Below are positions 55,608-62,142 of a stretch of DNA of 64,000 nucleotides, one piece after another (position 1 is the first letter of the stretch; every line of letters starts with the position of its first letter). Both the position numbers and the translations under genes were made by a program. A model generated the notes under the pieces. It did not search any database. It was not told the origin of the DNA and saw nothing but the letters and a program-made list of their open reading frames with translations. Origin of the DNA: Psychrobacter glaciei (lineage in GTDB: Bacteria; Pseudomonadota; Gammaproteobacteria; Pseudomonadales; Moraxellaceae); the NCBI RefSeq assembly GCF_014652895.1, contig NZ_BMZR01000007.1, positions 49,496 through 113,495 of the forward strand, written 5' to 3'.

Positions 55608-56114
55608 ATGAATAGCAATAATCAGGAAAGCAGACAATCTAGCTTATCGCATCTAGATGGCAATGGTGATATTACCATGGTCGATGTCAGTGGCAAGATG
55701 GCAACGACGCGAGAAGCAAACGCGGTCGGACAAGTGCGTTTTCCAAGCGAGATTTATGCGCAAATCAAAGCTGCTGATGGCATGACTAAAAAGGGTAGCA
55801 TCACTCAGACGGCACATATCGCCGGTATTATGGCCGCCAAGCGCACACACGATTTGATTCCATTGTGTCATCCATTGCCGCTAGACAAGATTGGTCTAGC
55901 CTTTGCTTATGATGACGACCTAAATGCCATTATCGTCAGCGGCACTGTCAAAGTCACGCATAAAACTGGGGTCGAGATGGAAGCCTTAACCGCCGTTAGC
56001 ATTGCTTGTCTGACCATCTATGATATGACCAAAGCACTATCGCATGATATCGTTATTGATAATATTCATTTGGTGACAAAAACGGGCGGCAAATCAGATT
56101 ATAGTCATGCTTAA
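55608..56114 (+). CDS. moaC: Cyclic pyranopterin monophosphate synthase MoaC
   Basis: MoaC converts the MoaA product into cyclic pyranopterin monophosphate. The 168-residue protein has MVDVSGKMATTREANA, KRTHDLIPLCHPLPLDKI, THKTGVEMEALTAVSIACLT and the C-terminal KTGGKSD. Length is typical. It is co-oriented, 36 bases after mobA. Confidence 0.96.
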   Translation: MNSNNQESRQSSLSHLDGNGDITMVDVSGKMATTREANAVGQVRFPSEIYAQIKAADGMTKKGSITQTAHIAGIMAAKRTHDLIPLCHPLPLDKIGLAFAYDDDLNAIIVSGTVKVTHKTGVEMEALTAVSIACLTIYDMTKALSHDIVIDNIHLVTKTGGKSDYSHA

Positions 56115-56215
56115 AATCAGGCTTAGATTGATGGAATTTTTTCACGATGAGCATTACTAAATGAGCAGTAATATCAGTATAACGCTTGATAGCTTACACA
56201 GAATGGAAGGTTTTT

Positions 56216-56497
56216 ATGAGTACTATTGACGTAGCACCAAACACTGAATCGATGATGACTATCAACGTCTTGTATTTCGCCAGCTTAGCGGATGAAGCCA
56301 ACTGCCAACAAGAAACGCTCAGCGTTGAGCAGTCGACCTCATTAACTGAGCTGTACGAACAACTCAGTCAAAAGCATCGCTTTAGTCGCCCGCAGGCAGA
56401 GCTACGCGTGGCGGTAAATGATTACTTTGTTAAATGGACAGACCAGATCCATGATGGTGACAGTGTGGTATTTATCACGCCAGTCGCGGGTGGTTAA
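56216..56497 (+). CDS. moaD: Molybdopterin synthase sulfur carrier subunit MoaD
   Basis: MoaD carries the thiocarboxylate sulfur to MPT synthase on its C-terminal glycine. The 93-residue form starts at the ATG at 56216, with GGAAGG five bases upstream, and ends VVFITPVAGG, the required G-G. The longer frame from a TTG at 56186 has no supporting site. Fold motifs NVLYFASLADEANC and AVNDYFVKWTD fit the ubiquitin-like family. Confidence 0.93.
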   Translation: MSTIDVAPNTESMMTINVLYFASLADEANCQQETLSVEQSTSLTELYEQLSQKHRFSRPQAELRVAVNDYFVKWTDQIHDGDSVVFITPVAGG

Positions 56498-56547
56498 ATT
56501 TTAGTAGACCGCTTCCTATTTAAAAAGACAGCAAATAGAGATATCAC

Positions 56548-57039
56548 ATGACAGATAACGTCCATAGCCACTCAATGACCATCAAGCGTAGCATCGACGA
56601 AGCCTATCTAATCGCTGAGCGTGATGGCTTTGCGTTATTGGATGTGGCGATTGATGAAGGCCGACTCAAAGACACCCTCGACGATGATCGCTGCGGCGCT
56701 TTTGTCTGCTTTGAGGGCAGAGTACGTAATCACAATAATGCCACCAGCGTTGAACGCTTAACCTATTATGGCTACGAAGACTTGGCACTGAATCAAGGTC
56801 GCGCTATCATCGAAGAAGCCAAAAAGCGTTTTGAAATCACTCATGCTATTGCCATCCATCGTATTGGTGCTTTAGAGATAGGCGATGTCGCTGTCTGGGT
56901 GGGCGTGGTTTCTGCCCATCGTTATCCCGCTTTTGATGCTTGCCGCTGGATACTAGATACGATTAAGGCAGACATTCCGGTATGGAAGCAAGAGTATTAC
57001 GACAATGATGTTTCGAAGTGGCTTAGCAATAACGGTTAA
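56548..57039 (+). CDS. moaE: Molybdopterin synthase catalytic subunit MoaE
   Basis: MoaE works with MoaD to put two sulfurs on cyclic pyranopterin. The 163-residue protein has GAFVCFEGRVRNHNNATSVE, HRIGALEIGDVAVWVGV, SAHRYPAFDACRWILDTIK and PVWKQEYY, the conserved catalytic region. It follows moaD by 50 bases. Confidence 0.96.
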   Translation: MTDNVHSHSMTIKRSIDEAYLIAERDGFALLDVAIDEGRLKDTLDDDRCGAFVCFEGRVRNHNNATSVERLTYYGYEDLALNQGRAIIEEAKKRFEITHAIAIHRIGALEIGDVAVWVGVVSAHRYPAFDACRWILDTIKADIPVWKQEYYDNDVSKWLSNNG

Positions 57040-57057
57040 GAACGAGGATGGTTAGTA

Positions 57058-57900
57058 ATGGCTAAGTTGATGGCAGTGACACCTATCTTTGCATTTTTAC
57101 TAGTAGCGTTAAGCGCTTGTACATCAGAAAATACGGTTGACACGGATTCTGCTAGCCAGACACCTGAGCAAACTCAAACCCTGCGTATCGCTGCTGCTGC
57201 CAATTTATCGGATGTATTGCCTCAAATTATTGACGGTTATAAAACAGATGAAAACTTAGCGGCGCAGGATATTGACGTCACTTATGCCTCATCAGGTAAG
57301 TTATACGCGCAAATAAAAGCAGGGGCACCTTACGATATATTCTTATCTGCCAATCAAGAATTCCCTGCCAAACTGGCGGCTGAAAGAGTCGTAGACAACG
57401 ATAAAAATAATGAGAGTTATACACCATTTACTTATACGCAAGGTCAATTGGTACTATATAGCGTCACTAAGTCATTGCATGGGCTTGAGCCAGCAGCAGT
57501 GAGTGACTTATTAATAAAAGACGCTAATGGCAAGATAGCCATCGCCAATCCTGAGCTTGCCCCTTATGGCGCATCGGCACAAGCCTATTTACAGTCGCAA
57601 AATTTATATAACACTTTAAATAAGCAAAAACGCCTGATACAAGCAGAAAATATCGGCCAAACATTTCAATATGCGCATACGGGTAGTGTGGATTATGGCT
57701 TTGTTGCACAGTCACAAATCATCGCTATCAAAGCCAAACCCGAACAATTCATCACGTTAGCACCAGCCTCTTATCCAGCGATTTTGCAAGATGGTATCGT
57801 TATTAGTGATGCACTCATTGCTACAGATTTTACAGATTATTTACGCTCGAAAGCAGGACAACACTATTTCTCACAAGCCGGCTATCTAATGGTTAAATAA
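57058..57900 (+). CDS. modA: Molybdate ABC transporter substrate-binding protein ModA
   Basis: ModA binds molybdate in the periplasm. The 280-residue protein is a lipoprotein (LLVALSACTSEN, Cys near residue 21) with AAAANLSDVLPQI, YASSGKLYAQIKAGAPYDIF, NPELAPYGASAQAYL and VDYGFVAQSQII. It begins 18 bases after moaE, tying transport to cofactor synthesis. Its stop is followed by two miniature elements before modB. Confidence 0.94.
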   Translation: MAKLMAVTPIFAFLLVALSACTSENTVDTDSASQTPEQTQTLRIAAAANLSDVLPQIIDGYKTDENLAAQDIDVTYASSGKLYAQIKAGAPYDIFLSANQEFPAKLAAERVVDNDKNNESYTPFTYTQGQLVLYSVTKSLHGLEPAAVSDLLIKDANGKIAIANPELAPYGASAQAYLQSQNLYNTLNKQKRLIQAENIGQTFQYAHTGSVDYGFVAQSQIIAIKAKPEQFITLAPASYPAILQDGIVISDALIATDFTDYLRSKAGQHYFSQAGYLMVK

Positions 57901-57915
57901 CCAAGCATTATCCTT

Positions 57916-58019
57916 ATACCAGACCCAAAAATACGATTAGCTGTGTCAAAATCGCTTGGCCTACAATGCGTAGTACTTACACTCTTTTTCCTTGCTACTC
58001 TAATTTTTGTGAATGATAT
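57916..58019. mobile_element. Miniature inverted-repeat element, group D (copy 2)
   Basis: A 104-base unit from ATACCAGACCCAA to TTGTGAATGATAT shares its interior (TACGATTAGCTGTGTCAAAA) with copy 1 at 44937-45040 and has the same length. Its left terminus has drifted from the 13-base inverted repeat. Like copy 1, it lies just after a stop codon (modA, 16 bases). Confidence 0.75.
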
Positions 58020-58154
58020 AGTGAGTGAAAAGTAATATTGAACCATCAGGCACTGCTGATATTAATTTTCCTTGCTTGCTGTGCTTACACAGACAGAGGC
58101 GACAAAAAATTGATATCAGCAAGACCGTCGCGTTTTTAGTATATTTTGACTATA
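58017..58154 (-). mobile_element. Miniature inverted-repeat element, group C (copy 3)
   Basis: A 138-base unit from TATAGTGAGTGAAAAG to TATATTTTGACTATA has the core CTTGCTTGCTGTGCTTAC and ACAGACAGAGGC of group C. An inner pair CTGATATTAATTTT / AAAATTGATATCAG frames the core. It abuts group D copy 2. Confidence 0.65.
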
Positions 58155-58208
58155 TTACTTGTTACGATCATTAATGGCTAGCAACGACCAAGAAAGAGCA
58201 ATGACGTT

Positions 58209-58907
58209 ATGATAGCCCAATCTTTTATGGCAGACATGCTCAGTCCATTGTGGGTGAGCGTTAAGCTCGCTAGTGTTACGACCTTATGCTTATTACTGTT
58301 TGCCACGCCTGTCGCTTATTGGCTCGCCAAACCGAGCCGTGGCCGAGTACTTAGTCGTTTTAAAGTCTTACTAATGGGCGTTATCGCGTTGCCGTTAGTA
58401 TTACCGCCTACCGTGATTGGCTTTTATTTATTACTGCTATTAAGCCCCAACGTGGGTATCGGTAGATGGCTCGCTGAGCATGATATCAGCCCATTCATCT
58501 TTACCTTTGAAGGGCTTGTCATCGGCTCTATTATTTACTCGTTGCCCTTTTATATTCAGCCTGTCTACGCTCAGTTTTTGCGCATTCCAGCCAGCGTCAT
58601 CGAAGTGGCGCATTTATTGGAGCCAAGTCGTCTGAGGCGCTTTATGAAAGTAGCATTGCCACAAGCGCGCGTTGGTATTATTCTTGGCAGCTTAATTAGC
58701 TTTGCCCATACCATTGGCGAGTTTGGAGTGGTATTGATGATAGGTGGGAGTATCTCAGGTGAGACCAAAGTCGTCTCGATTGCTATCTATGAGCAAGTTG
58801 AGGCGCTGAATTATGAAGCGGCACATATGATGTCCGGCATTCTTATTATCATTGGTATCATCATGGTCGCCTTGATTGCCACTGTCAATAAGCTAAATCA
58901 ACGCTGA
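58209..58907 (+). CDS. modB: Molybdate ABC transporter permease ModB
   Basis: The 232-residue membrane protein has about five or six helices and the ABC permease EAA-like loop EVAHLLEPSRLRRFMKVALP, then SFAHTIGEFGVVLMIGGSI, typical of ModB. It forms the channel for molybdate delivered by ModA. No modC ATPase gene follows; the next gene is on the opposite strand. The ATG at 58209 has no strong Shine-Dalgarno site. Confidence 0.92.
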   Translation: MIAQSFMADMLSPLWVSVKLASVTTLCLLLFATPVAYWLAKPSRGRVLSRFKVLLMGVIALPLVLPPTVIGFYLLLLLSPNVGIGRWLAEHDISPFIFTFEGLVIGSIIYSLPFYIQPVYAQFLRIPASVIEVAHLLEPSRLRRFMKVALPQARVGIILGSLISFAHTIGEFGVVLMIGGSISGETKVVSIAIYEQVEALNYEAAHMMSGILIIIGIIMVALIATVNKLNQR

Positions 58908-58964
58908 TGCTCAATTAACGCCAATAGAAGCGACGCAAACCGCATTTTTAACATACTCTAATTT

Positions 58965-59543
58965 CTAGCGGTTCTCATCTGAGCGCTTAATACTGTCTGG
59001 GCTTGCTTGATAAACAGCATCCAGCTCATCCTCTGTTAGATACTTCTCTACAATAGGATATAGTTCGCGCTCCTCAAAACGAATATGGTCGTATAGTAAC
59101 GTGCCAAGCTCTCTGACTTGTACTCTCGTTAGAGACTGACTCGCCGTTTTTTGACCCGCATCTATCAGGGTCTGCAAGCGTTTATGCTGACCAGCAAGCG
59201 CCGCTAATACCGATGCTACTTCAGGTTGAGATGCTCGATAAGGCTCTAACGCATTAGCAATTAAGTTGTCTTCAATCTGAAAATGATCTTCAATCTGAAA
59301 ATGATCTTCAATCTGAAAATGATCTTCAATCTGAAAATGATCTTCAATCTGAAAATGATCTTCAATCTGAAAATGATCTTCAATCTGAAAGTGATATTGC
59401 ATATCGTCGATATAAGCGGTGAGATTATGCCAGTGCTTGGCAATCTCTGTAACCGTGTCAGTGCATTCTTTCGCATGACGAGACAAGTTAAGACCAAGGT
59501 GATGCTGGCGAGATAATGGCTGTAATTGATTGGCACGTTTCAT
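58965..59543 (-). CDS. Hemerythrin-like protein with an expanded ligand motif
   Basis: The 192-residue protein has the metal-ligand pattern of the hemerythrin HHE family: RQHHLGLNLSRHAKE near residue 13, HFQIED near residue 50, GQHKRLQ and DHIRFEERELYP. These would bind a di-iron centre. The H-F-Q-I-E-D hexapeptide is repeated seven times in a row. The start is the ATG at 59543 with AAGG nine bases upstream; the frame from a TTG at 59579 runs into a group A fragment and is rejected. Bacterial members bind oxygen, NO or iron; function here is unknown. It converges on modB. Confidence 0.83.
   Translation of the reverse strand: MKRANQLQPLSRQHHLGLNLSRHAKECTDTVTEIAKHWHNLTAYIDDMQYHFQIEDHFQIEDHFQIEDHFQIEDHFQIEDHFQIEDHFQIEDNLIANALEPYRASQPEVASVLAALAGQHKRLQTLIDAGQKTASQSLTRVQVRELGTLLYDHIRFEERELYPIVEKYLTEDELDAVYQASPDSIKRSDENR
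59270..59395. repeat. Seven-copy 18-bp tandem repeat inside the hemerythrin gene
   Basis: Seven copies of CTTCAATCTGAAAATGAT stand head to tail, the last with one change (AAAGTGAT). On the coding strand each encodes H-F-Q-I-E-D. As the unit is 18 bases, loss or gain of copies keeps frame. The near identity of copies indicates recent slipped-strand expansion. Confidence 0.92.
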
Positions 59544-59564
59544 ATTTAAATACCTTGATGAGTC

Positions 59565-59640
59565 AGGGCGTGTCCTCAATCTGAACGAAAGTGACTAAAT
59601 GGGTTAAAAACGGCTAAATCTTGCCAAACAGCTAGTTAAT
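59565..59640 (-). mobile_element. Partial group A element (right half, inverted)
   Basis: AGGGCGTGTCCTCAATCTGA and following bases (to AACAGCTAGTTAATATT) are the reverse complement of the right half of group A copies. The other half is missing. It lies 22 bases upstream of the hemerythrin start. Confidence 0.6.
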
Positions 59641-59792
59641 ATTCTCTGCGCTGTCTCTTTCTTGTATTGACCTAACTATAGTCATGCTCTAACCACCAAG
59701 CATGCTTTTTGACACCCCACTCACTTTTTTAATGTGGGGGTCAAAGTATCAAAATATATAAGCCTTATTTATTAACTTTTCTATTGATTGGT

Positions 59793-60746
59793 TTAGACGT
59801 CAGGACGGTTATCAAATTCAGCCAGCATAGCGCTAATACGCTGATCTTTTTGATGCCACATTTCCTCTATCCAAGCAAACATTTGCGCCTTGATGGCCTC
59901 ATCATTCTCATAACCACCGTTTTTGACTGCATCAAATAGTGCATCAGGTATCTCGACATGTCGCACGTCGACACCCAAACGCTTAATGTTGCCCTTCCAC
60001 AGATCACTATACGTCGGCACCCCGTCAGGATAAACGATGGTCATATCCAAGATGCCATCCATCTCTTTACCCAACGCATTGATCGCCAATGAGAGACCAC
60101 CCGCGCGAGGCTTGAGCAGATGCTTATAAGGTGACTGCTGTTTGTCATGCTTGTCTTGGGTAAAGCGCGTCCCTTCTAAATAGTTCAATAAGGTAAAGGG
60201 TTTGTCTTTGAGGAGGGCGCACGCGCGTTTTGCTTCCTCAATATCCTTACCTTGTAAGGCTGGGTTTTTAGCAATCGCTTCTTTAGAGTGCCGACGCATC
60301 ATAGGAAAGTCTAAAAAGTAAAACGCTTGACCAATAACAGGAATATATATCAGCTCAAACTTGGTAAAAAAGCGCGTTAATGGTAAGCGATTTTCACTAA
60401 TATATTGCACGATACTGGTATCTACCCATGATTGATGATTACTCATCAGTAGGTACTTGCCCTGCATATTGACGTCATCGGGTAGGCTGATACGCCAGTC
60501 TTTCTCTGGCAAGATATTATCGATTAAAGCGTTATTACTGTTTATCCAATAATTGGTCACTTTGATCATCGTGTCATCAGCGATCGCTGCACCGGTCACG
60601 ACTTTGGTAGCACCCATCAGCCATACGGGTAGCGCAACGATTAAGCTATTACCAGCAAGCACACCTGTCGCCGTCGCAAGCGAGGCGACTTTGCCCAGTT
60701 TAGGGTTGCGTTTGTGCATTTTTTGCATGAATGATGACAGTCGCAT
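59793..60746 (-). CDS. YihG-like 1-acyl-sn-glycerol-3-phosphate acyltransferase family protein
   Basis: The 317-residue protein has an N-terminal hydrophobic region (residues 20-45) and the PlsC-family motif H-x4-D in LMSNHQSWVDTSIVQY near residue 103, then YFLDFPMMRRHSK and LEGTRFTQDKHDK near residue 190. Such enzymes acylate lysophosphatidate or related lipids at the inner membrane. The length and the EGTRFT motif resemble YihG (non-essential relative of PlsC). AAAGGA lies six bases before the ATG. It might serve the ynb-like pathway at 7.8-13.7 kb, but no linkage is shown. Confidence 0.87.
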   Translation of the reverse strand: MRLSSFMQKMHKRNPKLGKVASLATATGVLAGNSLIVALPVWLMGATKVVTGAAIADDTMIKVTNYWINSNNALIDNILPEKDWRISLPDDVNMQGKYLLMSNHQSWVDTSIVQYISENRLPLTRFFTKFELIYIPVIGQAFYFLDFPMMRRHSKEAIAKNPALQGKDIEEAKRACALLKDKPFTLLNYLEGTRFTQDKHDKQQSPYKHLLKPRAGGLSLAINALGKEMDGILDMTIVYPDGVPTYSDLWKGNIKRLGVDVRHVEIPDALFDAVKNGGYENDEAIKAQMFAWIEEMWHQKDQRISAMLAEFDNRPDV

Positions 60747-60805
60747 GTTAAATCCTTTTATTCTACTAACTGATAATGACTCCAGTTCACTGAACGCTCG
60801 TTAAC

Positions 60806-60913
60806 CATAGTCGGTTCAATATAATTTGGATACAAGGAAGGCAAGGGAAAGTACTACAAATAGTAGACTAAGCGAGCCTGACACCGTATCTGATTTATAG
60901 AGGACTGACCATA
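60806..60913 (+). mobile_element. Miniature inverted-repeat element, group B (copy 2)
   Basis: A 108-base unit runs from CATAGTCGGTTCAATATAAT to GAGGACTGACCATA. The core (AGTACTACAAATAGTAGACT; AAGCGAGCCTGACACCGTAT) is identical in these stretches to copy 1 at 41168. The copy stands 60 bases upstream of the acyltransferase start on the other strand. Confidence 0.72.
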
Positions 60914-61082
60914 TTTGGTTTTTATGAGCGTATAAACTGGAATTGAGAAGATTCGACCTATCATTATCCACTTGTTGGCGGTGTTTTCTAGCGTTTTTGA
61001 GTAATTTCTAACGCCATTGACTCAGTAAATAAAATTGGAACACCATTTGTGTACCAAAATAAGCTATAAATTTTTGTTGACC

Positions 61083-61162
61083 CGCTATTTAACACTGTTT
61101 GGCAAGATTTATCTATGTTTGGCTCATGTAGTCGTTTCCGTTCAGATTGATTACACGTCCTA
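61083..61162 (+). mobile_element. Partial group A element (right half)
   Basis: CGCTATTTAACACTGTTTGG and TTCCGTTCAGATTGATTACA match the right half of the full copies (CTATTTGACGCAGTTTGGCA; TCGTTCAGATTGAGGGCACG). The left half is absent. Confidence 0.55.
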
Positions 61163-61281
61163 ACGCGCCCCGAATTGTCACAGTAGGCATCATCAATGAC
61201 TCGAATGCATCTACTGACGCCTGCAATAATCTTGTTAGATTTAAGATGTTAATAGATAACATACTTGATAAGGATATCACG

Positions 61282-61450
61282 ATGATAAACAGGATCACTC
61301 ATGCTTAATCTAAAAAGACTAACGTTAATCACCGCTATCATTATCCTTTTTCAATCAAGCCGTTCAGAATATAAAAGTGCCATAAGGTGCTGCTTATGTG
61401 CTAGGGGACTTCTTACCCACACTTCAATACTTTACTAAGGCTGAATTTTA
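61282..61450 (+). pseudogene. Possible remnant of a small secreted-protein gene
   Basis: AAGGAT lies six bases before an ATG at 61282 that stops after eight codons (MINRITHA). Shifted by one base, the frame continues as a signal-like helix (LKRLTLITAIIILFQSS), and in yet another frame as VLGDFLPTLQYFTKAEF before a stop. Such a pattern fits a gene disrupted by frameshifts, but no family can be named. Confidence 0.25.
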
Positions 61451-62142
61451 GGCGTTAAGTTTTGATGCTTATACGTCGCAGGCTATCTGTAGTTCTAAAG
61501 GTTTCAGCACAGACCCCTAATATATTTCGGTATAACTCTATACCGTGAGAACAATGGCGATGCGATATGGTTAATTTGGTGACCATCTCTAAAGGCATTC
61601 TACCGCCATCGAATTGATCTAAATCAATGGTTTGCATCCTAATTTCAGGAGTGTTGTGAGAGCGGTGAATCTTAAATAAATAGAGAACCAAGATTTTTCC
61701 ATTAGAGAGAATCATACTTTTATGATGGCTGACGATGTAGAGATATAGTCGCTTGGCGCTTGAATCAACATGCGAATAGCACCTTTTTAAATTTCAGATA
61801 TGTGGTTCTGTCTTTTTATGGCCATATTCTGTCAGATCTAATAGATATTCGATTATATAAATATATGCTTGCAATGTTTACAAAACAATAATAATATTAC
61901 ATAGTCACTTAGTTTCAATTACATTTAAACAACTTTTATTTACATCATCAAGAAGCCCTATTTAAAGATGTAATATTTTTCATATCGGTACAATTTATTC
62001 AGCATTTTCTCAAATAATTTTCTGTAAACCCCTATATGAACTATCTATCGAGCATGTGAAAAAATACGAAATTTGTTTGCAAATTCAAAAATATTTTTGT
62101 TCCATGCTGTAATGAATTCCTATTTAAAATAGAGTATTTATC

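Larger units (their letters stand above)
57901..58208. other. Element-filled gap between modA and modB
   Basis: Of 308 bases, 57916-58154 consists of a group D and a group C miniature element that overlap by about three bases. The remaining 54 bases upstream of modB hold no coding frame and only a weak AAGAAAGAGCAATGACGTT start region. Confidence 0.65.
60747..62142. other. Decayed 1.4-kb region with element remnants
   Basis: The stretch contains a group B element (60806-60913), a right-half fragment of group A (61083-61162), a possible gene remnant (61282-61450) and then about 400 bases of very AT-rich DNA (61740-62142) before the adhesin. Two minus-strand frames of 61 and 86 residues (61113-61298, 61455-61715) match no known family I can recognise and overlap element scraps or lack start signals. 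Confidence 0.5.

Noticed and set aside
59270..59395. CRISPR-like array of 18-bp repeats
   Set aside because: There are no spacers; the units are directly joined and coding within a hemerythrin-like gene.
61113..61298. 61-residue minus-strand frame
   Set aside because: It overlaps the right half of a group A element and has no start signal.
61455..61715. 86-residue minus-strand frame
   Set aside because: No known domain, no neighbour support and a weak start; it may be part of decayed DNA.
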